Under the pieces are notes generated by a model, which ran no database searches, had not been told where the DNA came from, and worked only from the letters and a program-made list of their open reading frames with translations. From Pseudomonadota bacterium (GTDB lineage: Bacteria > Desulfobacterota > Binatia > Bin18), in NCBI GenBank assembly GCA_005804965.1, contig SYOC01000241.1:1-56899 (forward strand): a stretch of 56,899 nt of DNA. Reading direction: 5' to 3'. Shown here piece after piece: positions 1 to 7,589 of the stretch. The position numbers and the translations under genes were made by a program. The stretch's first letter is position 1; each line of letters begins with the position of its first letter.

Positions 1-1975
1 AACGCGATGTGGAAAAGTCGCCGAGAAAATACAGCACATTCCCCAAAGCCATATGCGCCCGGAGGAGCAACCCCGACTGCTGCATCTGCTGGGCAAGCGT
101 GAGCAGTTGTTGCGCCAAGGCATAGCCTTTGTGGACTTCCCCACGCAGTTCATAGACCATGCAGAGACCAAAGAGGATAGAGGCGAGCTGCGGCGGCTCT
201 CCCAAGTGGCGACACAACTCATGTGCCCGCAGATAGGCGTGCTCCATCTCCTGTAGGGCGGTGCGGCCTCCAATCGCATAGAGGGGAGCAGTGAGCGACA
301 ATTGCAGTCGCACTTCGTGCCGCATTCGCTCCGAGTTCTCTGGCAGCAGCGTGAGGAGTTCCAGCCCGCGCCGCAAATGATTCAAGGCTTCCTGGGGTGC
401 ACCGGCGCGTGCGGCAGCCTCACCTGCCAGGCGATGATAGTACACAGCTTTGCCGTACTCGCGTCCCCGTTCCCAATGCACAGCCAGCTCGGCAGCAATC
501 TCGCCTATGCGCTCTCCATAGGCGGTCTCTTTCCACGCGGCGATGCGCCGGTGTAGTTGTACGCGACGCACTTCAACCAACTGGGCATACACCACTTCAT
601 GACGCACGGCATGAAGAAAACTGTAGCGCCCGCTGATCGTTCCATCTGGCCATTCTTTGACGCCTGCGGCTTGCAGCCATTGCCCGCTACGCCCCAACCT
701 TTCGCAGGTCTCCTCGACGCGGTCTTCCTCAGCCATCAGTCCGGTGGCAACCTCGGCTGCAGCAAACTCCACACCCGCCACACTGGCCACTTCGAGGAGT
801 CGCTGTTCTGCTTCGGACAAACCTTCGAATTGCCGCTCGATTAACTGTCGCACAGTGTCTGGGAGACTTGCGCTGAGGGCGGTCACTGCATCAGCGCGAA
901 AGGCCAGATGCCCGGTTTCTTCGTTAAAGACCCCCTGGCGGATCAAGTCATCCACCATGTTCACTAGGAACAATGGGTTGCCACCGGTGCGGTCATGCAG
1001 CAGAGGGATAACCTCTCGCGGCGCGAGGCGGCGCGTCTCGGCATCAGCGTGGAGCCGCACGGCCAGATATTCGGCAATGGCTTCTTCGGCTAACGGCGCA
1101 AGCCGCAACACTTCACACAGCCCCCGCGCCTCCAGCTCTTGCACGATGCCGTGGAGTGGGGAAGTGTTGTCCGGCACTGCTGCTGGGCGATAGGTACCAA
1201 GAATCAAGAGTCTGGCTGGCGCACGCCGCCGCGCCATATACGTCACCCAATCGAGGGTCGCCACGTCGCTCCAGTGCAAATCCTCAAGTACCAGTACCAC
1301 AATGCGAGTCGTGGCAAGCCCTTCCGCAGTCTCCGCCATTTCGCGCAGCATGCGTTCGCGGCTTGTGTCCTGAAAGCGCTGCTGCACGCGCTGGAATTCT
1401 TGCTGCCCCCACAGACTAGGCAATTGCGCAAACCAACTCGGCGCATAACGCTGAAGCGCAGCGATACGCCGTTCGCCCCCCGGCCCACGGCAGAGTCGCG
1501 CAGTGGCTTCAAGCAACGGAAGATAGGCTTCGCCCGGGCCATATTGTTCCACGCACTGACCAGAAGTAATGCGAACATCAGCGAGATTACGGATCTGCGC
1601 CAGAAACGCATCGACCAACGTCGTTTTCCCTATCCCCGCCTCACCAGCCACGAACACCACTTGTCGTTCGCCTCGCAATGCGTTCGCGAACGAGTGCTGA
1701 AGCCGAGCGATCTCAGATTCCCGACCGACAACGACAGCCGGCGGCATGCTTGGTGTCATATGCTGAGAAGATAGAGGAGTCACCTGTTCTGAGGCAACAC
1801 TGGGGTAAAGAACGGATGAGTGCGCGGGAATGGACGACCCTAGATATTCGTTGTGCGGCAGAGCTTCTGGCGGAGGCTCATGGCCATACATGAAAGAATA
1901 GGCGGTAGGCTCAGCAATAGCCACTGGCTGCTGAGTTTGCCGTTGAGGTTGCATCGGCAAAGCGAAGACTTTCAT
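1..1975 (-). CDS. AAA/STAND ATPase with TPR-like region, C-terminus off the window
   Basis: The frame stays open from an ATG to the window edge (658 codons), so the C-terminus is missing. Residues 1-80 are a low-complexity Pro/Gln-rich leader. Walker A (GEAGIGKTT) is at about 111-119 and Walker B (VLEDLHWSD) near 230, followed by STAND-type sensor segments (GTYRP, TGGNPLF) and then helical TPR-like repeats. The ATPase-TPR core closely resembles the divergent neighbour. Unlike that neighbour it has no winged-helix DNA-binding domain at the N-terminus, so it may be a signalling or adenylate-cyclase-like regulator rather than a direct transcription factor. It lies 73 bases downstream of the small gene at 2049-2303 and is probably cotranscribed with it. 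The family call is good; the specific role is unknown. Confidence 0.85.
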   Translation of the reverse strand, partial: MKVFALPMQPQRQTQQPVAIAEPTAYSFMYGHEPPPEALPHNEYLGSSIPAHSSVLYPSVASEQVTPLSSQHMTPSMPPAVVVGRESEIARLQHSFANALRGERQVVFVAGEAGIGKTTLVDAFLAQIRNLADVRITSGQCVEQYGPGEAYLPLLEATARLCRGPGGERRIAALQRYAPSWFAQLPSLWGQQEFQRVQQRFQDTSRERMLREMAETAEGLATTRIVVLVLEDLHWSDVATLDWVTYMARRRAPARLLILGTYRPAAVPDNTSPLHGIVQELEARGLCEVLRLAPLAEEAIAEYLAVRLHADAETRRLAPREVIPLLHDRTGGNPLFLVNMVDDLIRQGVFNEETGHLAFRADAVTALSASLPDTVRQLIERQFEGLSEAEQRLLEVASVAGVEFAAAEVATGLMAEEDRVEETCERLGRSGQWLQAAGVKEWPDGTISGRYSFLHAVRHEVVYAQLVEVRRVQLHRRIAAWKETAYGERIGEIAAELAVHWERGREYGKAVYYHRLAGEAAARAGAPQEALNHLRRGLELLTLLPENSERMRHEVRLQLSLTAPLYAIGGRTALQEMEHAYLRAHELCRHLGEPPQLASILFGLCMVYELRGEVHKGYALAQQLLTLAQQMQQSGLLLRAHMALGNVLYFLGDFSTSR

Positions 1976-2048
1976 GTGTGCTCCCCTTCTTCTGTCCTCT
2001 CTCCGAGCGTTGCTGGGCAGCGATGGCTGCGCAGATACTTATGACGGC

Positions 2049-2303
2049 TTAGGTTTGGTCGGTTGCACGCAGTTCTTTCAGCAGATACGTGAGTAATTCT
2101 TGCAGCGATTGAAAATGGCTCGTGCGGCCAGACGCCAAGTGCTCGACGCGCCCTGCATCATGCGCCGGCGCTCCAGGAGCCGCCCGGAACTGGACGAGGA
2201 ACGCCCACTGTGGAGAGAGCGGCGCATCAAGCGTGCCCGACGAGAGTGGAAAGGCGTGTTTCTGGCTTGGCGTTTTTGTCGTGTGTTTCCCCGCTTTGGT
2301 CAT
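2049..2303 (-). CDS. small conserved protein upstream of the STAND ATPase
   Basis: An 84-residue protein starting at ATG 2303. After a basic N-terminus it has a compact pattern: WAFLVQFR, then GRVEHLASGR, then FQSLQELLTYL. I recall this beta-strand, 'GRVEH..SG', 'F.SL.ELL.FL' layout from short uncharacterised proteins in Deltaproteobacteria-like genomes, which is the main reason to accept it over antisense shadows. It is the first gene of a likely two-gene unit with the STAND ATPase and sits in the divergent intergenic region of the two regulators. There is no strong ribosome-binding site near the chosen ATG, so the start is uncertain. Function unknown; a partner or sensor subunit of the ATPase is only an inference. 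Confidence 0.6.
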   Translation of the reverse strand: MTKAGKHTTKTPSQKHAFPLSSGTLDAPLSPQWAFLVQFRAAPGAPAHDAGRVEHLASGRTSHFQSLQELLTYLLKELRATDQT

Positions 2304-2388
2304 GCGCAGATCATACCAACCCTCTTGGTGAAGGGGGAGAATTGTGCGGTGGAGCGACGGTGGAATATCGGTGGTGTATCGGTGGAAT

Positions 2389-5247
2389 ATGGCGCAAGAG
2401 GGTGCTACAGAACCTCTACCGCGCAGAGGACAGCACGTGACACGCATTGAACAACTTGTCTTTCCACCCTTTCGTCTCGATCTGCTGAACGAGCAATTGT
2501 GGTGCGAGCACCAACTCGTGCCGCTGCGGCCGAAGACCTTTGCCGTGCTGCGATTCTTGGTGGAACACGCGGGGCGGTTACTCACGAAAGAAGAATTACT
2601 CAAAGGGGTGTGGCCAGATACGCGCGTGAGCGAAGGCATTCTGAAAGGCTATATTCGCGATTTGCGCGAAGTGCTCGGAGATAATGCCCAGCACCCCCGC
2701 TTTATCGAGACCGTACCCCGTCGCGGACATCGGTTTATCGGACAAGTCGTCAATCGGCAGCATGCACTCGGCAGTGAAACAATTGCGGAATCCAGAAGCC
2801 AGGAGTCAGAATCCAGAACTTCCTTTGCCCTCACTCAGCACCCAGCACTCGGCACTCAGCGCTTTTTGGTAGGAAGAGAGAAAGAATTAGCAACACTACA
2901 CAGCCTGTTCGAGAAAGCCCTTGCCGGGGGACGGCAAATAGTATTCGTCACCGGTGAGCCGGGAATCGGCAAGACCACGCTGGTGGAAGCCTTCCTGTTG
3001 GGGATTAGGGGACAGGGATTGGGGTTGGGCCGCGGGCAGTGTGTCGAGCAGCATGGTGCTGGCGAAGCGTATTTACCGGTGCTCGAAGCCTTAGGACGTA
3101 TCGGGCGGGCACCGGGCGGGGAGCAGTTTGTTGCAATTCTCCAGCAACATGCGCCGACTTGGTTAGTACAAATGCCAGCGCTGCTGAGTGCCGAGGAATT
3201 GGAGACCGTACAACGGCGAGTGGTCGGTGCGACCCGCGAACGCATGCTACGCGAGATGATTGAAGCCATTGAAGCTGTCACTGCTCAGCAGCCGTTGGTG
3301 TTGTGGTTAGAGGACTTACACTGGGCCGATGCCTCGACTGTGGATTGGTTGGCGGCGATCGCCCAGCGTGGAGCGCCAGCACGGCTCTTGGTGATTGGTA
3401 CCTATCGCCCTTCGGATCTCAGTCTGAGCAACCACCCTCTGCGAGCGGTCAAGCAAGAGTTAGTCGCAAAAGGACAGAGCGAGGAACTGCTGCTGCCCTT
3501 CCTCTCAGTGGAAAACGTGGGGCACTACTTGGCGAAGCGCTACTCCCAGCCGCAGTTCCCCGCAGGGTTGGGAGCCGCTGTCCATCGCCGGACGGATGGC
3601 AATCCGTTGTTCGTGGTCAACATGGTGGAGTATCTTGCGGCCCAAGGGATGATCGCCGAAAGAGACGGCCTTTGGCAGCTCCAAACCACGATGGACGAAG
3701 TCGGACGTGGGTTACCAGAAAACCTTCGACAATTGATCAACAAGCATGCCGAGCGACTCAGCGAGGAACATCAGCGCTTGTTAGAAGTCGCCAGTGTTGT
3801 CGGGGTGGCGTTTGCCGCCGCTACCGTCGCCGCAGGGCTCGACTTGCCTGTGGAGTACGTCGAAGAGTCCTGCGAAGGGTTGGTCAAACGCGGACAATTT
3901 CTCTCTGCCCAAGAGCCGTACACGTTGCCGGACGGAACGTTATGCGGGAGGTACACGTTTCAGCATGCCCTCCAGCAGGCAGTGCTATATCAGCGTATCC
4001 CAACCCTGCGGCAGTTGCGGCTGCATCGTCGAGTGGGCGACTATGAAGAGCGAATGCATGGAGCGCGAGCCCAGGAGATCGCCAGCGAATTAGCCGTCCA
4101 CTTTGAGCGGGGCGGAGATCTCACTCGTGCCGTGCAGTATCGCCAGCACGCCGGGCACAATGCCCTGCGCCAACATGGCTACCAAGAGGCCATTGCTCAT
4201 TTCAGACGAGGGTTGGACTTACTCGCCACGTTTCCAGACACACCCGAGCGTCGGCAGCAAGAACTGGCGCTGCAAATCGCCCTAGGATCACCACTCCAAG
4301 CCCTTCAGGGGTACGGCTCCCTTGAGGTCGAAGCGGTCTATACCCGCGCCCGAGAGTTGAGCCAACAAATCGGTGAGGCCTCGCAATTGTTTCCCATCTT
4401 GCGGGGCTTGTATGTCTTCTATTTGCTGCGCGGGCAGATACAGACCGCGCACGAGTTAGGAGAGCGTCTCCTCGGCTTAGCCCAAAAGGTCCAAGATCCA
4501 GCCTTTCTTCTCGAAGCCCATTTCGCCGTGGGGCAAACGCTGATGTTCCGGGGAGAACTGGTTGCTGCCCGAGAGCATCTCGAACGCGGGATCGCCCTCT
4601 ACGACCCCGTCCAACACCATGCTCATGCGTTCCTCTATGGGCAAGATCCTGGGGTGTTTTGCCACGTCCTTGTTGCGTGGGACCTTTGCTCGCTGGGCTA
4701 TCCAGAGCAAGCGCTGGCCAGGAGCCAGGATGCGCTCGCCGTCGCTGAAGAAGTGACGCATCCGTTAAGTTTAGCCGCAGCGCAGGTCTTTTTTGCCTTG
4801 ACGCATCAATTTCGCCGCGAGGGACCAGCCGCCCAAGAGCACGCAGCAGCAGCGATCGAGTTGAGTACTCAGCAAGGGTTCCCTTTTTTCTTAGCGTTCG
4901 GCACAGTTATCACCGGCTGGGCGCTCACCGAGCAGGGGCAAATAGAAAAGGGGATTACCCAAATGCGTCAGGGGCTTGTCGCCTTCCGGGCCACAGGGGC
5001 AGAGCTAGCAACCGTACGCTTTCTAGCTCTGCTAGCGGAAGCCTGGGGCAAAGCTGAGCAGCCAGAGGAAGGGCTTCAGGTGCTTGCCGAAGCATTCGCT
5101 GCAATCAGCAAGGGCGGGGAGTGCGACTATGAAGCCGAGCTGTATCGGCTCAAGGGCGAACTCATCTTGCAAAAACAGTCCGGCAGCAGAGGCCCGACAA
5201 GCAAAGGCAAAACTCGCTCGCCGTCGAAAAAAAGTGCGGTGCCCTAA
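2389..5247 (+). CDS. winged-helix / AAA (STAND) / TPR transcriptional regulator
   Basis: About 952 residues. Residues about 20-110 form an OmpR/CadC-type winged helix (RPKTFAVLRFLVEH, then KGYIRDLREVLGD, ending VPRRGHRFIG). Walker A (GEPGIGKTT) is at about 189-197 and Walker B (WLEDLHWAD) near 305; the C-terminal half is TPR-like helices. This is the architecture of large signal-integrating activators in which the NTPase controls DNA binding. Between the DNA-binding and ATPase domains lies a repetitive Ser/Gln-rich linker (about 2790-2865). An in-frame ATG at 2344 would add 15 unconvincing residues, and a GTG at 2437 is also possible. The gene is transcribed divergently from the small protein and the other ATPase. 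Target genes unknown. Confidence 0.85.
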   Translation: MAQEGATEPLPRRGQHVTRIEQLVFPPFRLDLLNEQLWCEHQLVPLRPKTFAVLRFLVEHAGRLLTKEELLKGVWPDTRVSEGILKGYIRDLREVLGDNAQHPRFIETVPRRGHRFIGQVVNRQHALGSETIAESRSQESESRTSFALTQHPALGTQRFLVGREKELATLHSLFEKALAGGRQIVFVTGEPGIGKTTLVEAFLLGIRGQGLGLGRGQCVEQHGAGEAYLPVLEALGRIGRAPGGEQFVAILQQHAPTWLVQMPALLSAEELETVQRRVVGATRERMLREMIEAIEAVTAQQPLVLWLEDLHWADASTVDWLAAIAQRGAPARLLVIGTYRPSDLSLSNHPLRAVKQELVAKGQSEELLLPFLSVENVGHYLAKRYSQPQFPAGLGAAVHRRTDGNPLFVVNMVEYLAAQGMIAERDGLWQLQTTMDEVGRGLPENLRQLINKHAERLSEEHQRLLEVASVVGVAFAAATVAAGLDLPVEYVEESCEGLVKRGQFLSAQEPYTLPDGTLCGRYTFQHALQQAVLYQRIPTLRQLRLHRRVGDYEERMHGARAQEIASELAVHFERGGDLTRAVQYRQHAGHNALRQHGYQEAIAHFRRGLDLLATFPDTPERRQQELALQIALGSPLQALQGYGSLEVEAVYTRARELSQQIGEASQLFPILRGLYVFYLLRGQIQTAHELGERLLGLAQKVQDPAFLLEAHFAVGQTLMFRGELVAAREHLERGIALYDPVQHHAHAFLYGQDPGVFCHVLVAWDLCSLGYPEQALARSQDALAVAEEVTHPLSLAAAQVFFALTHQFRREGPAAQEHAAAAIELSTQQGFPFFLAFGTVITGWALTEQGQIEKGITQMRQGLVAFRATGAELATVRFLALLAEAWGKAEQPEEGLQVLAEAFAAISKGGECDYEAELYRLKGELILQKQSGSRGPTSKGKTRSPSKKSAVP

Positions 5248-5285
5248 ATGCTGTGCGCACGAAATACGCCGTGAGTCCTCCATAT

Positions 5286-5383
5286 CGTCATTCCGGGCGA
5301 ACAAGGCGAGACCTGGAATCCAGGAATTTCTCGTCCTGGCCTCTGCTCAAGCCTTCTGGATTCCAGCTTACGCTGGAATGACG
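5286..5383. repeat. dispersed inverted repeat, copy 1
   Basis: The element has terminal arms cgtcattcc and ggaatgacg. Inner sub-terminal arms (ggaatccag, and ctggattcc on the far side) give it a long imperfect hairpin structure. A second shorter copy with the same ends lies at 7340-7415. It fills the space between the regulator and the hydantoinase gene and has no coding content. It looks like a REP/MITE-type intergenic repeat of the 'CGTCATTCC...GGAATGACG' class seen in many bacterial genomes. It could also act as a transcription terminator. Confidence 0.75.
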
Positions 5384-5458
5384 AGCGGCTTCGAGTTCAC
5401 GACAGAACCTAATTTGTAATTACTGCGCATTGTACTAAGCCAAATAAAGGAGGGGATT

Positions 5459-6898
5459 ATGCTCGATCTCATCATCCGTGGAGGCCAAGTAGTCACGCCA
5501 CAGGCGGTCGCGGACATGGATATCGGTATTCAAGGCGAGAAGATTGCCGCGTTCGGCCAGCCGGGAACGTTGGCCGCCGACTCTGCTCGCGTAATCGACG
5601 CACAAGGCAAGATCGTCATTCCCGGCGGTATCGAGCCGCATGCGCATGTCGGCATTCCAGTGCCACCGGAATGGACCGGACACGCCGACGTTATGACCCA
5701 ACCGCCGGAAGCCGCCACACGCGCGGCAGCGTTCGGTGGAGTGACGACGTTGATCGACTTTGCTGGCGACCTCAGCCGCGCAGCGCTGAGCGGCCAGCGG
5801 CGACGCTCCATCTCTGAAACTATCGAGCGGCGGCGGGATGTGTTTCGCTCGCATAGCTACATCGACTTTGCCTTCCACTACATTCTCGCTGGCGAGGTCC
5901 GCACCGACACCCTCGGCGAAATCCGCGAGGCACTCAACGAAGGCATCGGCAGCTTCAAGATTTTCACGGTTAACAACCCCGTACGAGTGCCGAACGGGCA
6001 TCTGTGGACGGTGTTTGCCGAAGTCGCCAAACACGGCGGCATGATGGCCATTCATGCAGAGGATGAAGAGATCGTCCAGTTCATGACCAAGAAACTGCAA
6101 GACGAAGGTCGCGACCAAGGCCATAACCTGCATCTCGTCCACAACAACCTGTCCGAAGATATCGCCTTTCGCACGGTGATCCGCCTCGCCAAAGAGACTG
6201 GCGTGGGGATTTACTTCGTGCATGTCACCGCCAAAGAAGGAGTGACGGCCATCGAAGAGGCACGTCATGCTGGCTTGCCCGTGTACGGCGAAGCCTTGCA
6301 TAACTATTTGCAGTTCACCTGCGACGACTACCAGAAACCCGGCGGCACCGCCATCCACACCTATCCAGCCATCAAGTTTGCGGCTGATCGCGAGGCCTTG
6401 ATCGCCGGCATGATGGACGGACGGATTTCCACAACCGCGACCGACGAGTACACTACCTTCAAAGGGCCGAAGCTGTGGGGCGACACCATCGCCACCGTGT
6501 GCGGCGGCCACAACGGCATCGAAACGCGCATTCCTGTCGCCTTCACTAAATTCGTCTCCGAGCGTGGCATGTCGCTGCAACGGTTCGTGGACATTACCTC
6601 GACTAACGCGGCAAAGATCCTCGGGCTTTATCCTCGCAAAGGGGCGATTCAGTTGGGCAGCGATGCCGACCTCGTGCTCATCGACCCGAACCTGAAGAAG
6701 GCCTTAACCGTCAACGACCTACACGCAGACTCGGACTACAGCATTTGGGAAGGGTTCCCGTGTCACGGTTATCCGGTGATGACGATCCTGCGCGGCAAAG
6801 TCATTGTCGAAAACGGCAAGCTAATCGGCAGCGCCGACAACGGTCGCTGGCTGAGCCGCCGCGTGGAGAATAGCGTGTTGGCGAGACCGGCGGTGTAG
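5459..6898 (+). CDS. D-hydantoinase / dihydropyrimidinase-type amidohydrolase
   Basis: A 479-residue cyclic-amide hydrolase (EC 3.5.2 type) of the binuclear-metal amidohydrolase superfamily. The visible metal-ligand set is complete: H61 and H63 in PHAH, the carboxylatable lysine K167 in SFKIF, H199 in AIHAED, H255 in FVHVTA and D329 in TATDE. The length is normal for hydantoinases (about 450-490). A good ribosome-binding site (aaggagg) precedes the ATG. The usual PHTH motif reads PHAH, and the substrate loops differ from characterised enzymes, so the substrate (hydantoin, dihydropyrimidine or another cyclic ureide) cannot be stated. A peptide-type ABC importer lies downstream and might supply substrates. 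Confidence 0.9.
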   Translation: MLDLIIRGGQVVTPQAVADMDIGIQGEKIAAFGQPGTLAADSARVIDAQGKIVIPGGIEPHAHVGIPVPPEWTGHADVMTQPPEAATRAAAFGGVTTLIDFAGDLSRAALSGQRRRSISETIERRRDVFRSHSYIDFAFHYILAGEVRTDTLGEIREALNEGIGSFKIFTVNNPVRVPNGHLWTVFAEVAKHGGMMAIHAEDEEIVQFMTKKLQDEGRDQGHNLHLVHNNLSEDIAFRTVIRLAKETGVGIYFVHVTAKEGVTAIEEARHAGLPVYGEALHNYLQFTCDDYQKPGGTAIHTYPAIKFAADREALIAGMMDGRISTTATDEYTTFKGPKLWGDTIATVCGGHNGIETRIPVAFTKFVSERGMSLQRFVDITSTNAAKILGLYPRKGAIQLGSDADLVLIDPNLKKALTVNDLHADSDYSIWEGFPCHGYPVMTILRGKVIVENGKLIGSADNGRWLSRRVENSVLARPAV

Positions 6899-6938
6899 GA
6901 GGCGGCGAGTCCCGCTTCCTCTGAGGAAGAGCTAACCA

Positions 6939-7253
6939 ATGGCGAAAACTAAAGACGCTCTCACTATTATCGACCGCTTGACCGGGAATGATCGCGAACT
7001 CCAGCAACTCATCGAAAAGGAGACGATCAACGCCCAAGTCACACACTTGATTTATCAAGCGCGGAAGAAAGCCGGTCTCACCCAACAAGAGCTGGCCGAT
7101 ACAATCGGGGCCAAACAATCCGTCATCGCACGGCGGGAAGATGCAGATTACGATGGACACTCGCTGACGATGCTGCAACGTATTGCCGAAGCACTCCAGC
7201 AACGCATCGAGATTCGCTTCCGTCCGGTGAAGCATACCCGTCGTGCCGCATGA
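6939..7253 (+). CDS. XRE/HigA-like helix-turn-helix regulator
   Basis: A 104-residue protein with an N-terminal helical part and an XRE-type helix-turn-helix at about residues 40-70 (ARKKAGLTQQELADTIG, then KQSVIARRE). This arrangement is typical of HigA-type antitoxins and short DNA-binding regulators. No RelE/HigB-type toxin gene is visible immediately upstream or downstream, so it is either an orphan antitoxin or a simple regulator. It sits 40 bases after the hydantoinase gene with its own ribosome-binding site (gaggaagag) and may be cotranscribed with it. Confidence 0.8.
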   Translation: MAKTKDALTIIDRLTGNDRELQQLIEKETINAQVTHLIYQARKKAGLTQQELADTIGAKQSVIARREDADYDGHSLTMLQRIAEALQQRIEIRFRPVKHTRRAA

Positions 7254-7589
7254 GGTAGCCACAAGCCCCGCCGAGCAAAAAGCCCCACCGAGATTCCTCG
7301 CTGCGTTGCTCAGAAACAACCTCTTCGACTCTGACAGCCCGTCATTCCGGGCGAGCAACGCGAGACCCGGAATCCAGAAGGAAAACCCTGGATTCCCGCG
7401 TGTGCGGGAATGACGGCCAGGAGTGAGTCCCCGTTTCTGCTTCCGTGTTGAGCGCCCGGCGCTCTGGGCGACTCGGAATGACAAAATGCGGCTTGGCATG
7501 ACAACGCTTCGCCGTTTCGCCTTTTGCCCTTTTCGCCATGCCCCCTCATCATTGCCCCGCTCTGCTCTGTGCGCTACAAGCAGACACGG
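7254..7589. other. 336-base intergenic region holding a dispersed repeat
   Basis: No gene was recognised here. It contains the second copy of the CGTCATTCC/GGAATGACG inverted repeat (7340-7415). Just 3' lies a partial, degenerate relative around 7440-7500 (gagcgcccggcgctctgggcg, then tcggaatgac). The tail leads into the start of the ABC lipoprotein gene. No clear promoter hexamers could be assigned. Confidence 0.6.
7340..7415. repeat. dispersed inverted repeat, copy 2
   Basis: Same terminal arms as the 5286-5383 element (cgtcattcc and ggaatgacg) and the same internal ggaatccag / ctggattcc arms, but with a shorter central loop. The presence of two copies 2 kb apart in intergenic DNA supports a genome-wide repeat family rather than a local terminator. 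Confidence 0.75.

Noticed and set aside
5435-6580. Long minus-strand frame opposite the hydantoinase gene
   Set aside because: Antisense shadow of a gene with a complete metal-ligand set. The predicted product is His/Asp/Gly-rich nonsense.
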